Assembly (NCBI GenBank): GCA_012735135.1
Contig: JAAYHY010000052.1
Coordinates: 1-37,791, forward strand
DNA: 37,791 nucleotides
Direction of reading: 5' to 3'
From: Bacillota bacterium
GTDB lineage: Bacteria; Bacillota; UBA4882; UBA10575
Shown one piece after another: positions 15,351-22,776 of the stretch. Every line of letters starts with the position of its first letter. Positions within the stretch are counted from its first letter, which is position 1. The notes under the pieces are model-generated. The model was not told where the DNA came from. It saw only the letters and a list, made by a program, of their open reading frames with translations, and made no database searches. A program made the translations under genes and the position numbers.

Positions 15351-16235
15351 TCATTCTACCTTCATTTTATTTAGTTCCCGGTTCACCATCTCCAAATCCC
15401 CCAGGGCCATCTCGGCTTCTCTCAGCACGTGACTGGCCAGCAAGGGGGAGATGAGACTGAGCACCTTACAAGCTTCGATTAATTCCAAAGCCGCCGCTTT
15501 AAAGTCCCGGATTCCCATGGTGGCTTCGATTACTTCTTCGTTGAACCGGCGCAGTCTGGGAATGACGAACGGTTCCGGCAGGTTGTCAAAGCCGGGCGGC
15601 AACGGCCCACCCATCAAATCCGCCGGTAACAGGTGATTTTCAAAGTCCCTCGGGACCAGCATCGATTGTAAATCCAGTCCTTGTAATCGCAGCGTCTCAA
15701 AATCTTTGCCGAACTGGGTCGCCCTTTTGACCAACGGCCTTTCCGAAGGATCTAGCAAATGGGCGATGAACCTGGCGTGATCCCCCATAATCCGGAGCCA
15801 AAAGATCTCTTCCTCCAAGGCCAACTCGGCGATGGGGGTCTGGATGTTATTATTCAGTTTTTCCAAGTTGGTCCGGAAACGGATCGCCTCCCGGCGGATA
15901 TGGTCAATGAGCAAAGGATAGTTAAAACCGCCCATTTGGCAGGTGATCATCCGCTTTAACACAACACTCTTGAAAGCAATGATCCGGTCTAAAGCTTGAA
16001 TCACGTCGCGGTTCAAAGCGCAAACTGCGGCCTGATCCCTTGGCGTCTGGTCAGCGCGGGCTTTCAATTGGGCAAAGAGCCTTTGTAATTCGATGGCTTC
16101 ATTAATCAGTGCCGTTTCCCCGCAGGGCAACCCTTCCCGGATAAAGAGGGCATGTTCCGACATGATCTGCGTCCAGAACCGGTTTTGCCGTAACGACTCG
16201 GTAATGAAATCCGTCCTAATCGGTCTCACCTCCAC
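15351..16235 (-). CDS. DUF2935 domain-containing helical protein
   Basis: A 294-residue, all-helical soluble protein built from two similar halves. The N-terminal RFWTQIMSEHALFIREGLPC and the central IFWLRIMGDHARFIAHLLDP repeat the same W-x-x-IM-x-x-HA-x-FI pattern. This is the mark of DUF2935, a hemerythrin-like/ferritin-like helical-bundle family found in Bacillota. The repeated His and Glu positions could bind a metal, but no function is established. The gene is alone and convergent with speE. Start choice is uncertain: a GTG at 16235 has no SD, while GGAGG inside the first codons would serve a later GTG (16229) or non-standard codon. A TATAAT box at 16261-16256 lies just upstream, so the leader is very short. 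Confidence 0.8.
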   Translation of the reverse strand: MEVRPIRTDFITESLRQNRFWTQIMSEHALFIREGLPCGETALINEAIELQRLFAQLKARADQTPRDQAAVCALNRDVIQALDRIIAFKSVVLKRMITCQMGGFNYPLLIDHIRREAIRFRTNLEKLNNNIQTPIAELALEEEIFWLRIMGDHARFIAHLLDPSERPLVKRATQFGKDFETLRLQGLDLQSMLVPRDFENHLLPADLMGGPLPPGFDNLPEPFVIPRLRRFNEEVIEATMGIRDFKAAALELIEACKVLSLISPLLASHVLREAEMALGDLEMVNRELNKMKVE

Positions 16236-16411
16236 ATCAAACCCGATCTCACTTCATTATAGTAGAGACCGGACGGGGATGTGTTCGTCCACAGTGAGAC
16301 CGAAAGCAGAATTACCGGCCTTCTTCCGCCCTCTCATCAATTCTTCCGCCCCCAGCATTGAAGACCCGGGTGGGTCGACAAGCAGCGAAGACATTTTCTT
16401 AGGACGAGTTG

Positions 16412-16960
16412 CTAGTTCTTTGTAAATACATCCGTATAACCACCGCCGGCAGTTTCATAAATGGCAGTATCACCTTCTCCTCTAATCGAAACATAGAACG
16501 TTAGCTTGTTTCCAACCCATTGTCCATGGGTGAGTTGCACCGTTCCACCTTCCATAGTGTCAAACCCGGCGTCGACGAAAAGAAGGGCGATCCCGTCGTC
16601 GTATTGCTGTACATGGATTGTATCTCTCCTTCCTGCAAGGAGGTTCCACTTATCAGTAATTGCGATTTCCCCGCCTGCAAGCACTGCGCATTTTACCGAA
16701 CCCGCGAAATGATAAACTTTCCCTACAATACTATCCTCGCTTTCCAGAAACTCGGAAATAGTAAATTCCACAGCCGGCTCAACATATGCCGGTGAGACCC
16801 AGGTTCCAATGTATGCTGTTAAATCAATTTCTCCGGGTTTTCCTGAACCCCCTTTTCCGCCCGATCCTGAACCGCTTTTACACCCGGAAAAAACGAGAGA
16901 AAGAACAGTCAGCGCCAGAACCACGACCCAAAAACCTCTAATTTTAAGCAAACCTTTCAC
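16412..16960 (-). CDS. Hypothetical lipoprotein
   Basis: About 182 residues. A basic start and a hydrophobic helix (FWVVVLALTVLSLVFSGC) end in a lipobox, L-V-F-S-G-C, so the mature protein would be lipid-anchored at that Cys. A Gly/Ser/Lys linker (KSGSGSGGKGGSGKPG) leads to a beta-rich domain starting DLTAYIGTWVSP, a pattern seen in small lipocalin-like or 'TYIGTW' surface domains. I do not recognise a family. Start: GGGAGG 7 nt before a GTG at 16960 fits well. The in-frame ATG at 16975 would include that SD within the gene. It has no operon partner. Confidence 0.65.
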   Translation of the reverse strand: MKGLLKIRGFWVVVLALTVLSLVFSGCKSGSGSGGKGGSGKPGEIDLTAYIGTWVSPAYVEPAVEFTISEFLESEDSIVGKVYHFAGSVKCAVLAGGEIAITDKWNLLAGRRDTIHVQQYDDGIALLFVDAGFDTMEGGTVQLTHGQWVGNKLTFYVSIRGEGDTAIYETAGGGYTDVFTKN

Positions 16961-17213
16961 TCTCATACCTCCCATATTTGTTCTTCAGCAGAAGCGCAGC
17001 ATCTTTGTTCTTGCTAACTAATCACTAATCTTTAATTAATCAACCAAATTCGCTGCGCCATAATTTGCTCTGCCAAATTAAATTATAGGAGGGAAAACTA
17101 AACAAAAAATCAACACCCAGCTATCCCCGGTTTCAAAAGCATTGGGCCTCTAATTGATGCTCACCAAACCAATCAACCTCCGCTCTGCCTGTCTTCAGCC
17201 CTGGTCTTTTCTT

Positions 17214-17573
17214 TTAATTGATATCCCATAAGGCCAATGATTCTAAAAATGTTGAATCCTTTTGACTATTATAAATCCTCACCTCGTCAATACTGCCGCT
17301 GAAGAAGGAGGTGCCGTCGCCTTTAGCGCCGATGAGACAAAAGTCGCTGGGGCCGCCGTCCTTGAAGACCTGATCGGTTAACCCCGCCCACATTCCACTA
17401 TGCTTAGCGTTTATATAAAATATAAGGTTACCGCGGTCCCGGGTAACAGCCACATGTGCCCACAGCGTAACGTAATACTATGTTTACTACCGCGCTCTCC
17501 CCAAGATTGTTTCCAATCACACAAAAACCGTGTGCGTACGCCACGGTTCTCTCCCCATAAAGACAGGCGCCGC
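17214..17573 (-). pseudogene. LamG/concanavalin-like domain gene remnant with frameshift
   Basis: The clearest part is the C-terminal 80 residues: WAHVAVTRDRGNLIFYIN and FSGSIDEVRIYNSQK, both classic for laminin-G/concanavalin-type lectin domains of secreted proteins. Directly upstream this frame meets a TAG. In a neighbouring frame, coding-like sequence continues back to about 17573 (FLCDWKQSWGERGSKHSIT). The two frames join if one copy of a tandem 5-bp unit (CGTAACGTAA, 17466-17475) is removed, restoring SKHSITLWAHVAVTRD. The gene thus seems broken by a 5-bp duplication. It also lacks its N-terminus and signal peptide, because the second frame closes at a TGA near the hairpin at 17566-17602. 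No start or SD is present. Confidence 0.6.
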
Positions 17574-17602
17574 CGGAATTTTCAGGAAATACCGGCGGCG
17601 CC
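17566..17602. other. Perfect 11-bp inverted repeat (hairpin)
   Basis: GGCGCCGCCGG and CCGGCGGCGCC are perfect arms around a 15-nt loop. They lie between the CopA stop and the LamG remnant, downstream of copA in its reading direction. There is no T run after either arm, so it is a strong hairpin but not a textbook terminator; it may still stabilise or end the copA mRNA. Confidence 0.6.
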
Positions 17603-17715
17603 TATGCTTATACAGACAAATTGGACGATCCGACTGCCTGCCTATTTTAACTGATGCTAGATTAAATAATCAGATTGACATTTAAAGCATGAAAGGATGA
17701 TTTGGGTTAGTGAGG

Positions 17716-20133
17716 CTATTTTTTATAGGGCTTAAACCGTTTGAGGCTTAACGAATTGGTCACCACCGAAACCGAACTGAAGGCCATGGCACCGCCGGCA
17801 ATGATCGGGTTCAACAAGCCCAGGGCGGCAAAGGGAATCCCGAGCGTGTTATAGATAAAGGCCCAGAAGAGATTCTCCTTGATTTTCCGCATTGTCTGGC
17901 GGGAGAGGCGAATGGCGGCGGGAATGGTCAAGAGATCACCCCGCATCAGCGTGATATCGGCAGCCTCCATCGCCACGTCCGTTCCGGTCCCGATCGCCAT
18001 CCCGATGTCGGCGGTGGCCAGGGCGGGCGCATCGTTGATCCCGTCCCCCACCATGGCGACCACTTTCCCTTGCTTCTTCAGTTTCTCCACTTCTTCCGCC
18101 TTGTGCTCGGGCAATACTTCCGCCAGGACCTTGGCGATCCCCACCTGTTTGCCGATGGCGGCCGCGGTCCGTCGGTTGTCCCCGGTGATCATGTAGACCT
18201 CGATCCCCATCCGCTGCAGTTCGGCAATGGCTTCCTTGGCGTTCTCCTTCACGGTGTCGGCGACCGCGATAATGGCGGCCAGCCGCCGGTCCACCGCCAT
18301 CAACATGGCGGTTTTTCCTTCATCCTCCAGCTTGGCGACGGCCTCTTCACTGGCGCCCAGGGCGATCTCCTGCTCGAGCATGAGCTTTCTGGTGCCGACA
18401 TAGATTTCTTTTCCTGCCACCACCGCCCTGACCCCGCGGCCGGGAAGGGCCGTAAACTGGTCCGGATCGGGAAGACTCCCGTATGCTGCTTTTCCCTTTG
18501 CGTAGATGGCTGCCCCCAACGGATGTTCGGAACTTTTCTCCGCCATCGCCGCCAGACGCAGAATCTGGTCTTCTTCGAGCCCGCCTAAGGGCAGGATATC
18601 GGTCACTTCAGGCTGACCCTTGGTAATCGTCCCGGTCTTATCCAAGACCACCGTATTGATTTTATAGGCCGTTTCCAGGTGTTCGCCGCCTTTAATCAGG
18701 ATCCCGCTTTCCGCCCCTTTGCCGGTGCCAACCATGATCGCCGTCGGGGTAGCCAGGCCCAGGGCGCAAGGGCAGGCAATGACCAGCACGGAAACGGCGT
18801 TGACCAGTCCCGCCGTCCAGTCACCGGCCAGGAGGGACCAAAGGAGAAAGGTCACCGCCGCAATAGCAATAACGGCCGGAACAAAGACCCCGGCTACCCG
18901 GTCGGCAATCTTCTGGATCGGCGCTTTCGATCCTTGGGCGTCCTCCACCAGTTTGATGATCTGGGCGAGGACTGTATCCTTCCCCACTTTCGTCGCTTCA
19001 AACTTAAAAGTGCCGAATTTATTGATCGTCGCCCCCACCACCGGATCGCCGGGTTTCTTCTCCACCGGGAGACTTTCACCGGTTAACATCGACTCGTCAA
19101 TGGCCGAGTTCCCCTCAATAATCTTCCCGTCGACCGGCACTTTTTCCCCCGGCCGGACCACGATGATGTCGCCGACCTGCACTTCGGCGATGGGCAGGTC
19201 GATTTCTTCCCCGTTCCGGATCACCCGCGCCGTTTTCGCCTGTAACCCCATGAGCTTTCTAATGGCCTCCGAGGTTTTTCCCTTGGCGACGGCCTCCAGA
19301 TATTTGCCCAACAGGATCAGGGTGATAATCACCGCGGCCGCTTCAAAATAGAGCTCTTTCATCATCATCCCCGGCATCGCCGGCACGAAGAAACCGTTAT
19401 AGATACTGAAAAAGTAGGCGGCCGAAGTGCCCATGGCAATCAACACATCCATGTTGGGGCTTTTCGCGCGCAGCGCGGAATAGGCATTTTTGTAGAAACG
19501 GAAACCAAGCCCAAACTGCACTGGAGTAGCGATAATGAACTGGAAGTACTCGTTATGAAGAAACGGCACGTCAATCCCGAGCAAACTCAGGATCATCGCC
19601 AGGAGCAGCGGCGAGGTGAGAACGGCGGAGATGGTCAGCTCCTTCCTGAGGCGCCGGATCTCCTTCTCCCGCGCTTCCTTTTCCCGGTCCCGGCTAACTT
19701 CCTCCGCCGGTGCCGCCCGGTACCCCAGAGTTTCCACCGCCTGGCGCAGATCGGCCACTTTGACCTGTGCCGGATCATATTCCACCACCGCTTGTTCAGT
19801 GGCGAGATTGACCGCCGCCCGGGCCACCCCCGCGAGACTGTTTAGCTTCTTCTCAATCCGCGCCGCACAAGCCGCACAACTCATGCCGGTAATTTTGAGG
19901 GTCACCTTTCCTTCCGGTGTTGTTTTGATTATTTCGTAGCCTAGACTTTTAATCACTTCTTCAAACTTTTCTACGTTCACCAGCGCTTCCTCATATTCGA
20001 TAGTCGCCTGTTCAACGGCAAAATTAACGTTGGCCCGCCGGACCCCTTCCAGTTTACGAAGGTTCTTTTCGATCCTGGCCGCACAGGAAGCGCAGGACAT
20101 CCCGGCTATTTTCAGGGAGGTTTTCTTCACCAC
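17716..20133 (-). CDS. copA: Copper-translocating P-type ATPase with two HMA domains
   Basis: An 805-residue P1B-1 ATPase exporting Cu(I). Two N-terminal HMA domains carry [13 protein letters not shown] (C14, C17) and [13 protein letters not shown] (C86, C89). Then follow eight membrane segments, TGES (351-354), the Cu-site CPC in [16 protein letters not shown] (454-456), DKTGT (498-502), [19 protein letters not shown], and the C-terminal [18 protein letters not shown] with the Cu-coordinating Met/Ser of the last helices. All catalytic residues are intact. Starts are GTG (20133 or the next codon) with a distant AAAGG. No CsoR, CopY or CopZ is adjacent. Upstream a short dyad CTAAG-N7-CTTAG (20166-20182) could be an operator. 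It is a single-gene unit. Confidence 0.96.
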   Translation of the reverse strand: MVKKTSLKIAGMSCASCAARIEKNLRKLEGVRRANVNFAVEQATIEYEEALVNVEKFEEVIKSLGYEIIKTTPEGKVTLKITGMSCAACAARIEKKLNSLAGVARAAVNLATEQAVVEYDPAQVKVADLRQAVETLGYRAAPAEEVSRDREKEAREKEIRRLRKELTISAVLTSPLLLAMILSLLGIDVPFLHNEYFQFIIATPVQFGLGFRFYKNAYSALRAKSPNMDVLIAMGTSAAYFFSIYNGFFVPAMPGMMMKELYFEAAAVIITLILLGKYLEAVAKGKTSEAIRKLMGLQAKTARVIRNGEEIDLPIAEVQVGDIIVVRPGEKVPVDGKIIEGNSAIDESMLTGESLPVEKKPGDPVVGATINKFGTFKFEATKVGKDTVLAQIIKLVEDAQGSKAPIQKIADRVAGVFVPAVIAIAAVTFLLWSLLAGDWTAGLVNAVSVLVIACPCALGLATPTAIMVGTGKGAESGILIKGGEHLETAYKINTVVLDKTGTITKGQPEVTDILPLGGLEEDQILRLAAMAEKSSEHPLGAAIYAKGKAAYGSLPDPDQFTALPGRGVRAVVAGKEIYVGTRKLMLEQEIALGASEEAVAKLEDEGKTAMLMAVDRRLAAIIAVADTVKENAKEAIAELQRMGIEVYMITGDNRRTAAAIGKQVGIAKVLAEVLPEHKAEEVEKLKKQGKVVAMVGDGINDAPALATADIGMAIGTGTDVAMEAADITLMRGDLLTIPAAIRLSRQTMRKIKENLFWAFIYNTLGIPFAALGLLNPIIAGGAMAFSSVSVVTNSLSLKRFKPYKK

Positions 20134-20545
20134 TTCAATCCCGACCTTTCCGCTATTTATTATTCCTAAGTCTGCACCTTAGAAAATTGGATACTCATCA
20201 GGTCAACAAGAGCAGCCCGTAGCCCGTTGGACTGGTTAACCTCGGGAATAAAATTAAAAACCGACGGTCTTCTTGATCATAACACAAAAGGCCAACAGGA
20301 TCATCATGCAGCTCAAAAGCAGACCGGAAATATCTCCGTCACCACAAAGAGCTTCACGGTAACTTTAAAAAAGCCAAAAGGACCGACTGGAAAAACCCGC
20401 CGGTCCTTTTTTTCGAGTTGCTATTTTAATTACACACATGACCAATAAACCAAAAATATTCTGGAGATCGAATTCTCTTTTCACCCGGTCGGAGATCCCT
20501 AGTTGGATCGGGCGCCATATTCCACCTCTCCGGTGGTAATAAAAT
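20134..20545. other. Intergenic region upstream of copA with a terminator, otherwise empty
   Basis: About 410 bases between copA and the beta-barrel remnant. It contains the dyad CTAAGTCTGCACCTTAG (20166-20182) near the copA start and the terminator at 20376-20413. A 73-codon plus-strand frame at 20227-20448 has no SD and runs through the terminator, so it is not accepted. No riboswitch or tRNA was recognised. Confidence 0.5.
20376..20413. terminator. Bidirectional Rho-independent terminator
   Basis: AAAAGGACCG pairs perfectly with CGGTCCTTTT around a 15-nt loop, with T runs on both strands. It lies downstream of the leftward beta-barrel/LRR transcript and would insulate copA from it. Confidence 0.8.
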
Positions 20546-21300
20546 TTAGAATATTTGCGTCCTCCAGTTCAGATTAAAGCTGTAATCTGTTTGCCGATCA
20601 GAAAAACCCCTGTTCTTACTCCATAAGCTAATTTTACCATAAAAGATGAGGAAATTAGTAGCGCCAATTTTTAACGTGAGGTTTCCTTCAAAATTGATCG
20701 TTTGACACTGATTATTCCCTCCGGAGGAGCTTTTTTCCTTTTTGTTCTGGTAAGCGATGACCAGATAGCTTTTGGCCAGTTCCTGGCGGAAATTCTTTTC
20801 CATGGACACCCGGCCTTCAACCATACTATTCTCCGCGTTTTGCGTCTTTTCTTCATGCGTCCACTGAAGGAAGGCTGTTGAGCGAAAACCGTTCTTGAGA
20901 ACGGGTTGCGTATAGCCAATCTTCCATTGATATTGCCTGGTGTTAATTACGCCTTGGTTCAACATAAACGACAAAGCACCATTCCAATCAGTCTCATTTA
21001 TGCTTCGGGTAAGCCCCAATTTAATCAAATGTTGATTTGTCCGGCTATAAACCTCCCGGCTTCCCCCTTGATAACTGACCTGCCAGCTGAAATCCGAAGC
21101 GATCTTGCCGGTCAAATTCGCTTGCCAATTCTGGTCCCGCCGGGTTCTTTCTTCCTTGCGGTCAAAATTATCAGCCGCCTGGATATAACCAAAACCGATT
21201 GACCTTTGGTCTTTTAGTAGTTTATTAGCGCTGATGCCATACCTGTAAGCGCCGCCTCGACCGGACGGCACCGGTGCATACGCGGCCAACGGAAGGAAAG
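20546..21300 (-). pseudogene. C-terminal fragment of an outer-membrane beta-barrel-like protein
   Basis: About 250 codons of a protein with alternating polar/hydrophobic strands of 8-12 residues separated by short polar turns (for example NWQANLTGKIASDFSWQVSY, QYQWKIGYTQPVLKNGF, DYSFNLNWRTQIF). The final residue is Phe, as in the C-terminal insertion signal of Gram-negative outer-membrane barrels. There is no signal peptide, SD or credible start. Upstream the frame runs straight into leucine-rich-repeat coding sequence read in another frame. It is therefore the 3' part of a larger gene joined to a foreign 5' part. The barrel assignment is by pattern only. A short domain starting LAAYAPVPSGRGGAYRYG precedes the strands. 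Confidence 0.55.
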
Positions 21301-21768
21301 AACCTGCAAGGAAGTACAACCGCTCACATCCAAACCCGTCAGTTGGTTATTTGTACACTCCACTCTCGATAAGGAGGTACAACCGCTCACGTTTATACCT
21401 GTTAATTGATTATCACGACAGATTAACATCCCTAATGAGGTACAACCGCTCAAATCCAGGACGCCTTCGAGCGCTTTATCCGTGAAAAAGAAGTCTTTTA
21501 ACCTTTTCGGGCTGTCCGACGTCCAAGTTACTGACCAGGTCGCCGGATTATCCGGATTATAACCGTCGCCGAAGAGGATGTTCCCGTTTTTCGTTCCGGA
21601 ACTGGTTGTTGTTTCAAAAAAGGTTCTCAATTTTTGGTAGTCATTTTCGTGATAGCCGTCAACTCCATAGGCTGCTTGCGCCGTAAAGGCGAAGCAGAGC
21701 AAGACTACGACCGCCAGCAGAAAAGCTGCTTTGCTCTTGCGTCTCCGCTTGCTTGTGCTTTTTTCCAA
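21214..21768 (-). CDS. Secreted leucine-rich-repeat-like protein, 3' end lost (fusion junction)
   Basis: A predicted exported protein. The basic start KSTSKRRRKSKAAF and hydrophobic VVVLLCFAFTAQAAYG form a signal peptide cleaved near AQA. Then comes a domain with FGDGYNPDNPATWSVTWTSDSPKRLKDF and three 21-residue repeats of the form L-x-V-S-G-C-T-S-L-x-x-L-x-C-x-N-N-Q-L-T-G. Such repeats form short LRR-like solenoids in secreted or surface proteins of anaerobes. In the third repeat, after CTSLQVLS, the sequence changes abruptly and the frame stops 29 codons later while the beta-barrel frame begins, so the native C-terminus is missing. The start is uncertain: a TTG at 21768, with GGAAGGGA about 18 nt upstream. 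Confidence 0.6.
   Translation of the reverse strand: MEKSTSKRRRKSKAAFLLAVVVLLCFAFTAQAAYGVDGYHENDYQKLRTFFETTTSSGTKNGNILFGDGYNPDNPATWSVTWTSDSPKRLKDFFFTDKALEGVLDLSGCTSLGMLICRDNQLTGINVSGCTSLSRVECTNNQLTGLDVSGCTSLQVLSFRWPRMHRCRPVEAALTGMASALINY
21314..21452. repeat. 63-bp coding repeats of the LRR protein
   Basis: GTACAACCGCTCA recurs at 21314, 21377 and 21440, exactly 63 bp apart (21 codons each). The repeats encode SGCT-type LRR units. The third unit in reading order (nearest 21314) is cut by the junction with the beta-barrel sequence. Confidence 0.85.
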
Positions 21769-21960
21769 TAGGTTGTTAATGATAATCCCTTCCTTCTTAG
21801 CAATTCGCCTCTATATTGCCGTGGCAATGTTTTCCATAATCTTACGAAAATTAGAATGGAAGTTATTTCGATTAAAGACAACAATATCCTGCATCAAATT
21901 TAAAATAACGACAAATTTTTACATGTGAAAGCGGTAATTGATAAAGAGGATTTCTTCCTC

Positions 21961-21989
21961 TTGTCCTAAACTCAGGCTTCAGGTATAAT
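21961..21989 (+). promoter_or_regulatory. Predicted promoter of the YiiX-like gene with ~100-nt leader
   Basis: TTGTCC (21961-21966) and TATAAT (21984-21989) are separated by 17 nt. The start codon lies about 110 bases downstream. The leader has short complementary stretches such as CGGGT / ACCCG, but I do not recognise a riboswitch. The rest of the gap from 21769 is A/T-rich with nothing evident. Confidence 0.55.
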
Positions 21990-22099
21990 GAGGTGGTCGC
22001 TCGGGTTGGCTTTGATTATTCACCCGCGCATCGCAAGGGACGAAAGTTTTTCCTACGTGAGCTAAGAAGAAAACCCTAAGTTAATTCCTTTCGAAAGAG

Positions 22100-22669
22100 A
22101 TGGTTATTTCTATGGATCATCCCTCTATCTATTTGGTCTTCAGCAAAACCGGAACCTGGCTTTCCCGGTTAATCACTCTTTTTTCCCCCATGAAATACGC
22201 CCATACGTCCCTCAGTTTTGACCCTACCTTTACCCGAATGTACTCTTTCGGCCGGATCAACCCGGATAACCCCTTCTCCGGCGGGTTTGTCGTGGAAAAC
22301 TTATTTGGCGGCGTCTATAAAAAATTCCCCCGGTGTACCTGCATGATTTATAAAATCCCTGTCACAAATGAACAGTTCCTTTCTCTCCAAGCGCAGGTTG
22401 GTGCATTTTTAAAAGAAAAAGAAAAGTACCGGTATAATCTTTTAGGCTTATTCGGCGTTCTCTTCAACAAGCCGATCAAAAGAAAGAAACACTACTTTTG
22501 CTCGCAATTTGTTTCAGAGTTGTTAATTAAGGGGGGTATCTACGCGAGTTCAAAGGCGCCCGAGTTGATCCGCACCAGCGACCTCTTTACCATCGAAAAC
22601 AAAGAGGTTTTGTATGAGGGGTTGGTCCGGGACTTGCCACCGGGAATCACTAGTCCCCCGGGTAATTAA
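22100..22669 (+). CDS. YiiX/YebB-like permuted papain-fold (NlpC/P60-type) hydrolase
   Basis: About 185-189 residues. The fold signature is a His early in the chain (MKYAHTSLSFD) and a Cys late (HYFCSQFVSELL), the circularly permuted order of the YiiX/LRAT-like NlpC/P60 superfamily (DUF830-type). Between them are KYRYNLLGLFGVLF and similar blocks seen in the family. Members are thought to be cysteine amidases, peptidases or acyltransferases; the substrate here is unknown. There is no signal peptide, so it may be cytoplasmic. Two starts are possible: ATG at 22100, touching the AAAGAG site, or ATG at 22112 with better spacing. It is a lone gene with its own promoter, convergent with the AraC gene. 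Confidence 0.75.
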   Translation: MVISMDHPSIYLVFSKTGTWLSRLITLFSPMKYAHTSLSFDPTFTRMYSFGRINPDNPFSGGFVVENLFGGVYKKFPRCTCMIYKIPVTNEQFLSLQAQVGAFLKEKEKYRYNLLGLFGVLFNKPIKRKKHYFCSQFVSELLIKGGIYASSKAPELIRTSDLFTIENKEVLYEGLVRDLPPGITSPPGN

Positions 22670-22776
22670 ACCATTGGTTACAGGCACAAAAAAAATGCCC
22701 CTTTCGCCAGTGGAGCATCGGCTTCCTGTTGGGTATTCCTCTTAAGACACCAGGCGCCTTTCTTTGCGCAACCGCA

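Noticed and set aside
18719-19351. Long 210-codon plus-strand frame inside copA
   Set aside because: Antisense shadow of a well-supported P-type ATPase with all motifs on the other strand.
20227-20448. 73-codon open frame on the plus strand upstream of copA
   Set aside because: It runs through a strong terminator hairpin, has no SD and a low-complexity translation.
21314-21452. CRISPR-like repeats at 63-bp spacing
   Set aside because: The units are in-frame coding repeats of a 21-residue LRR motif, and only 13 bp are strictly identical between all copies.
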